Assembly: GCF_002335745.1 (NCBI RefSeq)
Contig: NZ_NIST01000001.1
Location: 2,328,039 to 2,392,038 of the forward strand
Length of the DNA: 64,000 nucleotides
Direction: 5' to 3'
Origin: Evansella halocellulosilytica
GTDB taxonomy: Bacteria > Bacillota > Bacilli > Bacillales > Salisediminibacteriaceae
Each line of letters opens with the position of its first letter. The stretch's first letter is position 1. Below are positions 36,458 through 44,692 of the stretch, one piece after another. The notes under the pieces were generated by a model that searched no databases, had not been told where the DNA came from, and was given only the letters and a program-made list of their open reading frames with translations. The translations under genes and the position numbers were made by a program.

Positions 36458-37603
36458 TTATTTGCTATTTTGTTTTGGTGACGTTTCATCAACAAATCCA
36501 TATCTAATGAAATAACCTACATCTTTCCATATACCGATGTCTTTCATGATGACAACAATCACTAATACAAATGGACCGATAAACAAGCCCAGTATTCCAA
36601 ACAGTTGAAAACCAATGAACAATGAAACAAGAACGCCGAGAGCATTTAAGTTCATACTTGTTGATAAAACTTTCGGTTCAATTGTTTGACGAATTGCGAC
36701 TGTTACTCCGTATACGACGGCAATACCTATTCCCATACTTATATCACCGGTTATAAAAAGATAAATGAGCCAAGGGATCAAAATCGTTCCTGAACCTAGA
36801 TAAGGAAGGATTTCGGCGACACCAACAATGATTGCAATCGTTAAAGCTTGTTCCACTCTTAAAATGGATAACCCAACTAATACGATAAGAGAGGCAATAC
36901 CCATAAGAATAATTTGTGCTCTTAGAAATCCAAGAACACGATAGCTGAACATTTTTCTAAATGCTCGTCCTTTACGTATTAGTGGTGCCGGGGTTATCTT
37001 TTTCGCTCTTTTAACTAATGAATCCCAATCCTTTCCTAAAAAATAAAAGGCTAAAAAGATAAATAAGAAGCCTATTAAAAATGTTGGGACGGCGATCAAG
37101 AGCTGAGTAAGGGTATCAACAAATTTTTGACCCATTTCCCCGAGCATTGATGCTAATTGGCTACCTAACTCCGCAATTCCTTCATGTAGTGTACTTTGCT
37201 GTTCAGGGGTTAAAGAATCCATTGCACCAGAAAGTTGATTCCAAATCGGTAATACAGATTGATTAAAAAACTGCTGTACTTGGATCGATCCGTGTTCAAC
37301 CCATGAAGGTAAATATTCTGACAAGCGTCGTACTCCAAAAATGACTAAAAAGGTTAGACCGGTAAATATTCCTGCTAGTGTACTTAAGCCGATCAAAAGT
37401 GCGGTCAAAACAGACAGTCCATATGGAAGTTTGACTTTATCATTTAATAATCGAATGAGTGGCATAAACATCCAAACAAGGCCAGCGGCAATCCAAAATG
37501 GATAGGAGATCGTGAAGAGCCAGCCTAAAAACCATAATGTTCCGATGCTTAGTAAAACGACTATTGTAAAGCGAGCTGCGATAATTCCGTGATTCTTTGT
37601 CAT
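36458..37603 (-). CDS. AI-2E family transporter (YtvI-like)
   Basis: A 381-residue membrane protein of the AI-2E/PerM exporter family with about eight spans. An N-terminal pair of spans is followed by a soluble loop (about 100-175), then LIAVPTFLIGFLFIFLAFYFLGKDW. The C-terminal half carries the family block GLSILRVEQALTIAIIVGVAEILPYLGSGTILIPW and the late EPKVLSTSMNLNALGVLVSLFIGFQLFGILGLFIGP. Size and features recall the sporulation membrane protein YtvI, but related B. subtilis paralogues exist and I cannot separate them. ATG 37603 has AAAGGAGGGC upstream; the frame's earlier start lacks one. Confidence 0.85.
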   Translation of the reverse strand: MTKNHGIIAARFTIVVLLSIGTLWFLGWLFTISYPFWIAAGLVWMFMPLIRLLNDKVKLPYGLSVLTALLIGLSTLAGIFTGLTFLVIFGVRRLSEYLPSWVEHGSIQVQQFFNQSVLPIWNQLSGAMDSLTPEQQSTLHEGIAELGSQLASMLGEMGQKFVDTLTQLLIAVPTFLIGFLFIFLAFYFLGKDWDSLVKRAKKITPAPLIRKGRAFRKMFSYRVLGFLRAQIILMGIASLIVLVGLSILRVEQALTIAIIVGVAEILPYLGSGTILIPWLIYLFITGDISMGIGIAVVYGVTVAIRQTIEPKVLSTSMNLNALGVLVSLFIGFQLFGILGLFIGPFVLVIVVIMKDIGIWKDVGYFIRYGFVDETSPKQNSK

Positions 37604-37688
37604 GCCAGCCCTCCTTTTTTTACAATAATATTCTAATACTATAAAAAAGTAAATTTGTCGAATGAACAAGATTTCTTTTTTAAAAGGT

Positions 37689-38015
37689 TAAGAAAGTATA
37701 AAATTTCAATCTCTCGATTGTTGTCTAGCTTCAGCGACGAGCGTTTACATCACGTAAGACTTCGAATTATCTCGATGGACAGGACGTCCTAATGCCGGGC
37801 ATGCCACAGGACGTGGCGTATTGCCCGGTTGACGGATACACCCCAAAGCAATACTAGTAGAGGAAGAGACAAAGACAAGCTTTCGACACTCCTTTATCTC
37901 ACCCGACTAATTCCGACGAACATGGACGTTCCAGTGTCGGGCATATGCCATAGGACGTAGCGTTTTTGTCCGACCAGTTTTCTTCGTCGATAACAGAAGG
38001 CGCTTGCGCTTTTCT
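37689..38015. repeat. Dispersed long repeat, copy 2
   Basis: About 325 bp with the same left end (AAGAAAGTATAAAATTTCAA) and right end (GGCGCTTGCGCTTTTCT) as copies 1 and 3. It shares GACAGGACGTCCTAATGCCG and TGCCCGGTTGACGGAT with copy 3. Non-coding. Confidence 0.75.
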
Positions 38016-38082
38016 TATCATAGCAGAATATTCCATACAAAGAAATCAATCATGTCAAAAGGACATTGTCAAGAGCTTTCAC

Positions 38083-38113
38083 AAATTGTCGGGGATCTGG
38101 TCCCCGACAATTT
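38083..38113. repeat. Hairpin repeat, GACC-T-GGTC family
   Basis: 15-bp arms with one mismatch around T 38098 (GTCGGGGATC / GGTCCCCGAC). Preceded by TTCACA. Confidence 0.8.
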
Positions 38114-38245
38114 TATTCTGGAGTAATGTTTTTAGGCAAGAAGTTTAATAAGTAAAAAGCTACTTTTCTTCATTATCAGTTTTTCCGCTTTTCTCTCATA
38201 CATAAACCATAAACAATTTGGGCTTAAACTAATAATAAACGTACG

Positions 38246-38647
38246 TTAGGATATAAATCTGATAATAAGCGGGTATCGTTTTTCTCTACCAAACAAACAG
38301 AAAACAATAGTTATGAGCACAGTCACTACATAGAAAAGGTAAATAAATATCGATATTGACAAAGCAGTAAACGTTCCTAAAACCGCAAATATTCCAATTA
38401 AAATCGTCCCTGATATTAAGTCCGTCATAATTGTGTACATAATAATAAAGATTAAAAGGCTGTATAATGTAATACTAATTTGTAAATTTAAAGATTCCTT
38501 ACCTTGGCGGTTAACAAATTCTGAGTTAGATTTCATTAATAGCCAATAAGTGAAGGTGAGTATTATGTTCCCAATCGGAATTGGAATAATAGCAAGGAAA
38601 TGAGCAATTGATCCAAGTACTCGTTCCATAGGCGTAGCTTCGTTCAT
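38246..38647 (-). CDS. DUF4870 domain membrane protein
   Basis: A 133-residue integral membrane protein. After MNEATPMERVLGSIAHFLAI come several spans: IGNIILTFTYWLLM, then the family motif SEFVNRQGKESLNLQISITLYSLL, then a long hydrophobic stretch to VVTVLITIVFCLFGREKRYPL. The VNRQGKESLNLQIS block is diagnostic of DUF4870, also called the Tic20-like family. Function unknown. Monocistronic, flanked by two GACC-GGTC hairpin repeats and divergent from nhaC. Confidence 0.88.
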   Translation of the reverse strand: MNEATPMERVLGSIAHFLAIIPIPIGNIILTFTYWLLMKSNSEFVNRQGKESLNLQISITLYSLLIFIIMYTIMTDLISGTILIGIFAVLGTFTALSISIFIYLFYVVTVLITIVFCLFGREKRYPLIIRFIS

Positions 38648-38708
38648 ATTAATTGAATCCCCTTAATATCAAAATGATGAAGTCATTATAACATAATTGA
38701 GCGGTATT

Positions 38709-38737
38709 AATTGTGCGGTACCAGGTCCCGCACAATT
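38709..38737. repeat. Hairpin repeat, GACC-A-GGTC family
   Basis: 14-bp arms around A 38723 (GTGCGGTACC / GGTCCCGCAC), one mismatch. A variant in which GTGCGG replaces GTCGGG in both arms. Confidence 0.75.
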
Positions 38738-38863
38738 GTTTGAAATCTATTGACAAACATATTTGTCTGTGACAATAATCCATATGTTTTGTATGTTAAA
38801 GATTTGTAAATTCATTTCCTTTTATTACTACCTAATAATTTCTGGGCCTATATGAACAATAGA

Positions 38864-38892
38864 TTGACAAACTACTAGATCTTCGTTAGGAT
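38864..38892 (+). promoter_or_regulatory. Predicted nhaC promoter
   Basis: TTGACA at 38864-38869, 17-bp spacer, TAGGAT at 38887-38892. A second weaker pair (TTGACA 38750, AATAAT 38774) lies upstream. A short dyad CACTTAAA/TTTAAGTG follows between promoter and gene. Confidence 0.55.
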
Positions 38893-38994
38893 AGAAACAG
38901 CCCGCATCACTTTACCACTTAAAAGCGTTTAAGTGATTAAGTGATCAAGCGATTGTAAGTTTAACTTATCAAAAAAAGCGAACAAAAGTTCACA

Positions 38995-39025
38995 AAATTG
39001 TCATGGACCTGGTCCCCGACAATTT
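38995..39025. repeat. Hairpin repeat, GACC-T-GGTC family
   Basis: 15-bp arms with two mismatches around T 39010. It is preceded by GTTCACAAAATTGTC as at 2411-2425. Ends 26 bp before the nhaC start, so it lies in the leader. Confidence 0.8.
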
Positions 39026-39050
39026 CGTTGTTTGAAGAGGAGAGGTTTCC

Positions 39051-40499
39051 ATGGGAGACAACAACAGTGCAATTCACATCCGAGGGTGGGAATCCGTTAT
39101 AATTTTATTTTCAATATTAGTAGTTATTGGATCTTCTTTGTTTCTTTTTGAAGCAGAACCACACGTTCCAATTTTTATTGTAATCCTCCTATTAATTACA
39201 TGGGGGAAACTACGTAAATTTGAATGGAAAACGATTGAAAACGGGATGATTAAAGGTGTGCAGTCAGGCATTGTTCCTGTCATCATATTCATGCTAATTG
39301 GAGTTCTTATTGCTGTTTGGATGAAGTCTGGAACGATCCCGACACTAATTGCTTTCAGCTTTGAAATAATATCAATCGAATATTTCTTATTAAGTGTATT
39401 CCTTGTTACAGCAATTATCGGAATATCAATAGGCAGCTCATTTACAACAGCATCGACCATTGGAGTTGCTTTTATGGCATTAGGGACAGCACTTGATTTC
39501 AACTTGGCTATGGTAGCTGGAGCAGTAGTTTCCGGAGCGATGTTTGGAGATAAAATGAGTCCAATGTCTGATACGACGAACTTAGCTTCTTCTGTTTGCA
39601 AAGTTGATTTATTTGAACATATCCGTCACATGCTCTGGACAACTATTCCTGCGTTTATCATTACAGGGATCATTTTCTTTACAATAAGTTCTGGAGCGGA
39701 GACGGCAAATATTAGCCAAGTTGAAGCTTGGATAGAAGCTTTTGCATCAGTAACAACTGTTCATTGGCTTGCCATGTTACCAGCTATTGTGATGTTATTT
39801 GCAGCTATTAAAAAGCTTCCAGCAATACCAACGATGATATTAGGGATTGTAAGTGGTGTTGCAGTTTCAGTTGTTTTACAGCAAGGTGGGGTAAACATTT
39901 CAGAATGGATGTCATTAATACAGAACGGTTTTGAAGCATCAACTGGAAACGAGCAAGTAGATGATATTTTAAGTAGCGGTGGTATTCAAAGTATGATGTG
40001 GGCAGTGTCCCTGCTATTACTCGCTCTATCGATGGGTGGAATTCTTTCAGAGCTTAACGTCATCCAATCGTTGATGTCTGCTATTCATAAACTAGTAGAA
40101 ACACGAGGGAAAATTGTCCTTTCTACCGTCTTATCTGGCATAGGTATTAACTTGAGCCTCGGCGAACAATATATGTCTGTCGTATTAACAGGTGAAGCTT
40201 ATGAGAGGCGCTATAAAGAAATGGGATACACAGGCAAGCATTTATCAAAAGTATTAGAATCTGGCGGAACGGTCATCAATCCACTCATTCCATATGGGGT
40301 CAGCGGTGTATTTATGGCAAGTGTACTAAATGTACCAGTATTATCATTTGCCCCATTTGCGTTCTTCTGTTTACTTTGCCCGATCATTACAGTTATTTAT
40401 GGATTTACAGGCGTTTCAATGAAAAAACAGCAAAAGATTACAGTTGATAAAGAAGAGGACGATCAAAAAACGAATGAACTCGTTTCTAATATAAGCTGA
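39051..40499 (+). CDS. nhaC: NhaC-family Na+/H+ antiporter
   Basis: A 482-residue membrane protein with about 11-12 spans. Family blocks are GIVPVIIFMLIGVLIAVWMKSGTIPTLI near residue 75, GISIGSSFTTASTIGVAFMALG near 130, and GAVVSGAMFGDKMSPMSDTTNLA near 165, the conserved acidic and polar ion-path region. The C-terminal part has GEQYMSVVLTGEAYERRY and LESGGTVINPLIPYGVSGVFMA. NhaC antiporters expel Na+ in exchange for H+, important in alkaline or salty habitats; some relatives exchange malate and lactate. ATG 39051 follows AGGAGAGG. Terminator behind. Confidence 0.92.
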   Translation: MGDNNSAIHIRGWESVIILFSILVVIGSSLFLFEAEPHVPIFIVILLLITWGKLRKFEWKTIENGMIKGVQSGIVPVIIFMLIGVLIAVWMKSGTIPTLIAFSFEIISIEYFLLSVFLVTAIIGISIGSSFTTASTIGVAFMALGTALDFNLAMVAGAVVSGAMFGDKMSPMSDTTNLASSVCKVDLFEHIRHMLWTTIPAFIITGIIFFTISSGAETANISQVEAWIEAFASVTTVHWLAMLPAIVMLFAAIKKLPAIPTMILGIVSGVAVSVVLQQGGVNISEWMSLIQNGFEASTGNEQVDDILSSGGIQSMMWAVSLLLLALSMGGILSELNVIQSLMSAIHKLVETRGKIVLSTVLSGIGINLSLGEQYMSVVLTGEAYERRYKEMGYTGKHLSKVLESGGTVINPLIPYGVSGVFMASVLNVPVLSFAPFAFFCLLCPIITVIYGFTGVSMKKQQKITVDKEEDDQKTNELVSNIS

Positions 40500-40523
40500 T
40501 CTTTCTGATCGTAAAACAAGAAT

Positions 40524-40560
40524 AAGGCTCCGCACAATTTTGTGGCGAAGCCTTTTCTTT
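40524..40560 (+). terminator. nhaC terminator
   Basis: Arms AAGGCTCCGCAC and GTGGCGAAGCCTT, then TTTCTTTG. Confidence 0.8.
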
Positions 40561-40569
40561 GTTTAAAGG

Positions 40570-41547
40570 TAAGAAAGTATAAATTTCAATGTCTCGATTG
40601 ATGTCTAGACTTCAGGCACGAGCGTTTCCTACACGAGCTTCCACACGGATGTGGTGACTTCGGTGTTCCCGCAGGACGCGGGGGTTTTAGCCGAAGATCT
40701 TATCTTACGAGTTGTCTCGACGGACAGGACGTCCTAATGCCGGGAATGCCACAAGACGTAGCGTATTGCCCGGTTGACGGATCTAGCTTCAAAGTGATAC
40801 TAGAAGAGGAAGAGACAGCAGTTTTCGGCTCGAGGTCGCTTCGCCCCGCCACTTGAAGTCTAAGTTCGGACTTCTTCCTGTCGGTAACCCCAAAGAGCAT
40901 TTACATCACGAATAAGCTTCGATTTGCCTCGACGGATATAACCACAGAGCGATGCTAGAAGAGGAAGAGGCAGCTCGTTGCTCCTGCAGTTACTCGTCGC
41001 AGACTGAGTGCTTCTTCCTCTGCCAGAACATACGAAGAAGAGAATGCGTCGAAGCAGCTCGTAGTGAAATCAGCGAAGAATGGCTCGTTGCTCCTGCGGT
41101 TACTCGTCGCAGACTGAGTGCTTCTTCCTCTGCCAGAACATACGAAGAAGAGAATGCGTCGAAGCAGCTCGTAGTGAAATCAGCGAAGAATGGCTCGTTG
41201 CTCCTGCGGTTACTCGTCGCAGAAAAACAATGCTCCTGCGGTTACTCGTCGCAGAAAAACAATGCTCCTGCGGTTACTCGTCGCAGACTGAGTGCTTCTT
41301 CCTCTGCCAGAACATACGAAGAAGAGAATGCGTCGAAGCAGCTCGTAGTGAAATCAGCGAAGAATGGCTCGTTGCTCCTGCGGTTACTCGTCGCAGACTG
41401 AGTGCTTCTTCCTCTGCCAGAACATACGAAGAAGAGAATGCGTCGAAGCAGCTCGTAGTGAAATCAGCGAAGAATGGCTCGTTGCTCCTGCGATTACTCG
41501 TCGCAGGTAAAGAGTGTCGCCGATAGGCAGGCGCCTTGTGCTTTTCT
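40570..41547. repeat. Dispersed long repeat, copy 3 (expanded)
   Basis: Same ends as copies 1 and 2 (AAGAAAGTATAAATTTCAAT left, GCGCCTTGTGCTTTTCT right) but about 980 bp long. It contains blocks of both other copies and the 110-bp tandem array at 40980-41506. The open frames across the array are artefacts of repetition. Confidence 0.75.
40980..41506 (+). repeat. Tandem array of 110-bp and 32-bp units
   Basis: Units start GCTCCTGCGGTTACTCGTCG. Full 110-bp units begin at 40980, 41090, 41264 and 41374. Two 32-bp truncated units (the first 23 bp plus AAAAACAAT) begin at 41200 and 41232, and a 23-bp partial begins at 41484. Copies are virtually identical; the first differs at one base (CAG for CGG) and the last at one (CGA). 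110 is not a multiple of three, so frames rotate and no protein is conserved. Confidence 0.95.
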
Positions 41548-41675
41548 TTTATGTTTAAAGATAAGAACTGAATAAAATGTAAAAATTTCTATCACTCTCG
41601 GCATCTAAGTATTCCGGATGACAAATCTAAACACCACAATCTAGTTGAAGTGAGAAAAGAGATTACGTGTTTGTC

Positions 41676-42683
41676 TTATTTTGCAGCTTTTTGCAATTTA
41701 TGAATGACACTCAACGAACGCCCAGTTCCGATGGCGACAGCTTCTAAAGGATTTGGCGCAATGTGGACCGGGACAACAATCTCTTCACTTAGCCATTCTT
41801 GTATCCCATTTAACAAAGCTCCACCTCCAGTTAAAATTACCCCGCGATCTACAATATCTCCACTTAACTCTGGAGGACAATCTTCTAGAGTAGCTCGAAT
41901 CGCTTCTAAAATCGCTAACAATGAATCTTTGATAGAATCTTGGATTTCATGAGAACTTAATTTGATCGTTTTAGGTAATCCTGTTACTAAGTCACGGCCC
42001 CGAATATCCATTTGTAATTCCGGGTGATTGATAAGTGCATAACCGATTTCCATCTTAATTTGTTCTGCTGTACGGTAACCGATAAGTAAGTTATATTTCT
42101 TTCTGACGTATTGAATAATATCATCATCCAATTGATCACCGCCAGTTCGAATTGAATTACATGAGACAACTCCTCCGAAAGAAATAATTGCAACTTCAGT
42201 TGTTCCCCCACCAATATCAACAACAACATTTGCAATCGGCTCTTCAACAGGTAAGTCTGCTCCAATAGCTGCAGCAACTGGTTCCTCAATCAGCTCAACA
42301 TCTTTCGCCCCGAAATTTTTTACAGCATCATGAATAGCCCTTCTTTCAACAGAAGTAGAGCCAGAAGGTGTACAAACAACGACATTCGGTTTTCTTAATG
42401 ATAAACCTAACTTTTTACTTACTTTTTTCATAATATGTTTTAGCATATCTGTCGTTACTTGATAATCAGCGATGACACCATCTTTAAGAGGTCGGATAGC
42501 GACGATATTTTCCGGAGTTTTTCCTACCATACTTTTAGCTTCATCTCCAACAGCTAAAACTTGCTTGGTTTTAAGATCAATGGCCACAACCGAAGGCTCA
42601 TTTAATACGATACCTTTGTTCTTTGTGTAAACTAAAATATTTGCAGTTCCTAAATCAATTCCGATTTGTGTATTCGAAAACAT
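41676..42683 (-). CDS. mreBH: Rod-shape actin-like protein MreBH
   Basis: A 335-residue bacterial actin, the length of B. subtilis MreBH. Seen: [30 protein letters not shown] (phosphate 1), [54 protein letters not shown] (phosphate 2), and [16 protein letters not shown] (adenosine loop). MreBH organises lateral wall synthesis and localises the LytE hydrolase. It lies alone, not in mreBCD, as expected for mreBH. ATG 42683, seven bases after GGAGG, is chosen over starts upstream. A SigI-like promoter may precede it. Confidence 0.93.
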   Translation of the reverse strand: MFSNTQIGIDLGTANILVYTKNKGIVLNEPSVVAIDLKTKQVLAVGDEAKSMVGKTPENIVAIRPLKDGVIADYQVTTDMLKHIMKKVSKKLGLSLRKPNVVVCTPSGSTSVERRAIHDAVKNFGAKDVELIEEPVAAAIGADLPVEEPIANVVVDIGGGTTEVAIISFGGVVSCNSIRTGGDQLDDDIIQYVRKKYNLLIGYRTAEQIKMEIGYALINHPELQMDIRGRDLVTGLPKTIKLSSHEIQDSIKDSLLAILEAIRATLEDCPPELSGDIVDRGVILTGGGALLNGIQEWLSEEIVVPVHIAPNPLEAVAIGTGRSLSVIHKLQKAAK

Positions 42684-42730
42684 TTTCATTCCTCCATCTG
42701 TACATGGTTTTCCCCATATCATATTTGTTC

Positions 42731-42756
42731 TTCAATCATAGCTTTTTTCTAGGGGT
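42731..42756 (-). promoter_or_regulatory. Possible SigI-type promoter of mreBH
   Basis: On the minus strand ACCCCT (42751-42756) is followed after 16 bp by TGAA (42731-42734). B. subtilis mreBH belongs to the SigI regulon, whose promoters have an ACCCC-type -35 and a CGAA-type -10. The -10 here is only partial. Confidence 0.35.
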
Positions 42757-42869
42757 GAAAATAGAGAGAAATTATGGAAGAGTATGTGAAAGGGAAATTA
42801 TTTCCCGGGAAAATATTTGTCGAATTAGGTAAAAAGATCACTGTCGAAAGGAATAATATTGCATAAAAG

Positions 42870-43016
42870 AGGATGTTCAAAAAGTCCAGGAAAAATAGAT
42901 TTCGTATCTCTGCGGTGACTCGTTTTTCTGTTACTCACGTATTAATATCATAGCTTCGCTAATCAAAACATTGTCGCCTGAATCTACTCGGCTCTTTTTG
43001 TCCTCCTTTTGAACAG
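42870..43016. repeat. MITE-like repeat, copy 2
   Basis: About 147 bp with inverted ends (GGATGTTCAAAAAG left; CTTTTGAACAGC right). It shares several blocks with 15564-15664 but holds about 40 bp extra in the middle. Lies between divergent mreBH and the acyl-CoA dehydrogenase gene. Confidence 0.65.
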
Positions 43017-43112
43017 CATATAAGTGATTATTCTTTATTAATTTAAAATCTTTTCATACAATAATACTTAAAAGCATAGAGGAATAGTCGAGATTAGAAA
43101 AGGAGGATCGTC

Positions 43113-44279
43113 ATGGATCATGTAACACGTAACTTAATAAAAACTACTAAACAAAATGAATTGTTTTGCAGGGCTGAATCATTCATCAGCAAATTTAAAA
43201 AACGAGCACCGATGAATGACGCAAATAATACGTTCCCTTTTGAAAATTTTGAAGAGTTGAAAGCGAATCATATGACTACACTAACGATTCCTAAAAATTA
43301 CGGTGGAGAAGAAATTAGTTTATACGAGTTTTTGCTCGTGCAAGAAACATTGGCACAAGGAGATGGAGCAACGGCATTATCATTGGGCTGGCATAATGGA
43401 ATAGTTATGCAATTAAAAGATTCAAAAAAGTGGCCAGAAGAAACATTTAAAAAAGTAGCGCATGATATTGTAAGCAATAAAACGATCATAAACAGTGCAG
43501 CGACTGAACCGAAAACAGGCAGTCCGGCACGAGGGGGAAAACCAGAAACAACAGCTGTAAAAACGGATAAAGGATGGATGATCAGCGGAAGAAAAACGTT
43601 TACGTCTTTAGCTCCTGTATTAGATCATATCATTATTACAGCAACGATGATCGAGGGAGAGAAGGAAAGTGTTGGTGAATTTCTTTTAAAACGTGAGACA
43701 GAAGGAATTTCCTATGAACAAACATGGAATACGTTAGGAATGCGGGCGACCAGAAGTGATGATTTAATTTTGCACAATGTTCATGTTCCTGAAGAGGCAC
43801 TTGTTGCTACGAAAGATACAGGGCACGGAAAAAGCCCTCAAGGCTGGCTTCTACACATTCCTGCTTGTTATTTAGGTATTGCTATTGCAGCAAGGAACGA
43901 TGCAATTGAATTTGCAAGAACGTATGAACCGAACAGCTTAAATCACCCGATCTCTGAAGTGCCAGAAGTACGTAGGAAAACAGCTGAAATGGATCTTGAA
44001 TTGCTAAAAGCAAGGCATTTTCTCTACCATATCGCAAGTATATGGGATGATTTTCCTGAAAGAAGATCACAGTTAGGGAGTGAACTAGCTGCAGTAAAAA
44101 CTGTCGGAACAAACGCAGCAATAAATGCTGTGGATTTAGCGATGCGGATTGTAGGCGCCTATAGTCTACAACGAGACAATGATTTTGAACGGTATTATCG
44201 AGATGTGAGAGCTGGACTTCACAACCCACCATCAGACGATATTACGTCGATGATTTTAGGGAAGAAAGCGTTTGAATGA
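43113..44279 (+). CDS. Acyl-CoA dehydrogenase family protein (YdbM-like)
   Basis: A 388-residue flavoprotein of the acyl-CoA dehydrogenase superfamily. The N-terminal helical domain ends in LTIPKNYGGEEISLYEFLLVQETLAQGDGATALSLGWHNG. The FAD-binding middle has INSAATEPKTGSPARGG and GWMISGRKTFTSLAPVLD. WNTLGMRATRSDDLILHNVHVPEEAL leads into the C-terminal helices. The closest family I recognise is B. subtilis YdbM; substrate unknown. Monocistronic. ATG 43113 has AAAAGGAGGA upstream, and a MITE-like repeat occupies the promoter side. Confidence 0.88.
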   Translation: MDHVTRNLIKTTKQNELFCRAESFISKFKKRAPMNDANNTFPFENFEELKANHMTTLTIPKNYGGEEISLYEFLLVQETLAQGDGATALSLGWHNGIVMQLKDSKKWPEETFKKVAHDIVSNKTIINSAATEPKTGSPARGGKPETTAVKTDKGWMISGRKTFTSLAPVLDHIIITATMIEGEKESVGEFLLKRETEGISYEQTWNTLGMRATRSDDLILHNVHVPEEALVATKDTGHGKSPQGWLLHIPACYLGIAIAARNDAIEFARTYEPNSLNHPISEVPEVRRKTAEMDLELLKARHFLYHIASIWDDFPERRSQLGSELAAVKTVGTNAAINAVDLAMRIVGAYSLQRDNDFERYYRDVRAGLHNPPSDDITSMILGKKAFE

Positions 44280-44692
44280 GAGGGAAACGTCTTTTAGCAA
44301 ATGGTTCAAGTGACCTTCGGATAATTGGGAAAAATGACGGTTTACAAGAGGTGCGTAAAAGGATAAGATATTATTAACTTTAGATAGAAAGGGTAAGGTA
44401 CTTAATACAATGAAGCAGTAATCCTATTTTAGACACGAAATTTCAATATTTTTAAAATTTGTCTAGACAGGATTAGTCTGTTCATTTTAGGTACAATACT
44501 TCTTTACTATATAAAATTAAACAAGAGAAAGTGCGCCGTTTAGTTTAATTGGCGGTTTCGCACTGCACAGCCCAAATTGTGCTAGTATAACGTTTGGTAT
44601 GATGATGCACCTTTCTTCGGTCATACGGAGCTTGTTTAATGTACCTGAATATATGCGTCTAATCCTCTCTAGCAAAATAGGGAGGTTTTTTT
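44280..44692 (+). promoter_or_regulatory. Leader of the VmlR-type gene, attenuator-like
   Basis: A 413-bp leader. At 44533-44571 a hairpin is bounded by GTGCG and CGCAC. At 44571-44588 GCACAGCCCAAATTGTGC forms another. At 44663-44692 CCTCTCTA and TAGGGAGG form a terminator stem ending in TTTTTTT immediately before ATG 44693. The 3' arm of the terminator is itself the ribosome binding site (AGGGAGG). A 35-codon frame with three ATGs at 44599-44607 runs through it to 44706. B. subtilis vmlR is controlled by antibiotic-induced attenuation of this general kind; the details here are inferred. Confidence 0.65.
44663..44692 (+). terminator. Terminator overlapping the RBS of the VmlR-type gene
   Basis: Stem CCTCTCTA / TAGGGAGG, loop GCAAAA, seven T, then the start codon at once. 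An unusual fusion of intrinsic terminator and ribosome binding site. Confidence 0.75.

Noticed and set aside
39074-39601. 175-codon frame antisense to nhaC
   Set aside because: Mirror frame of a well-supported transporter with no independent signals.
40980-41506. Possible CRISPR array
   Set aside because: Units are contiguous with no unique spacers, and the 110-bp and 32-bp units share the same start. It is a minisatellite-like tandem repeat, and no cas genes are nearby.
40952-41526. Two repetitive open frames of about 149 codons across the tandem array
   Set aside because: The 110-bp unit is not a multiple of three, so the same DNA is read in several frames to give permuted peptides. No ribosome site, and the DNA belongs to a dispersed repeat.
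41550-41600. AAAGATAAGAACTG... as a fourth left end of the dispersed repeat
   Set aside because: Only loosely similar to the left end and with no matching right end downstream.
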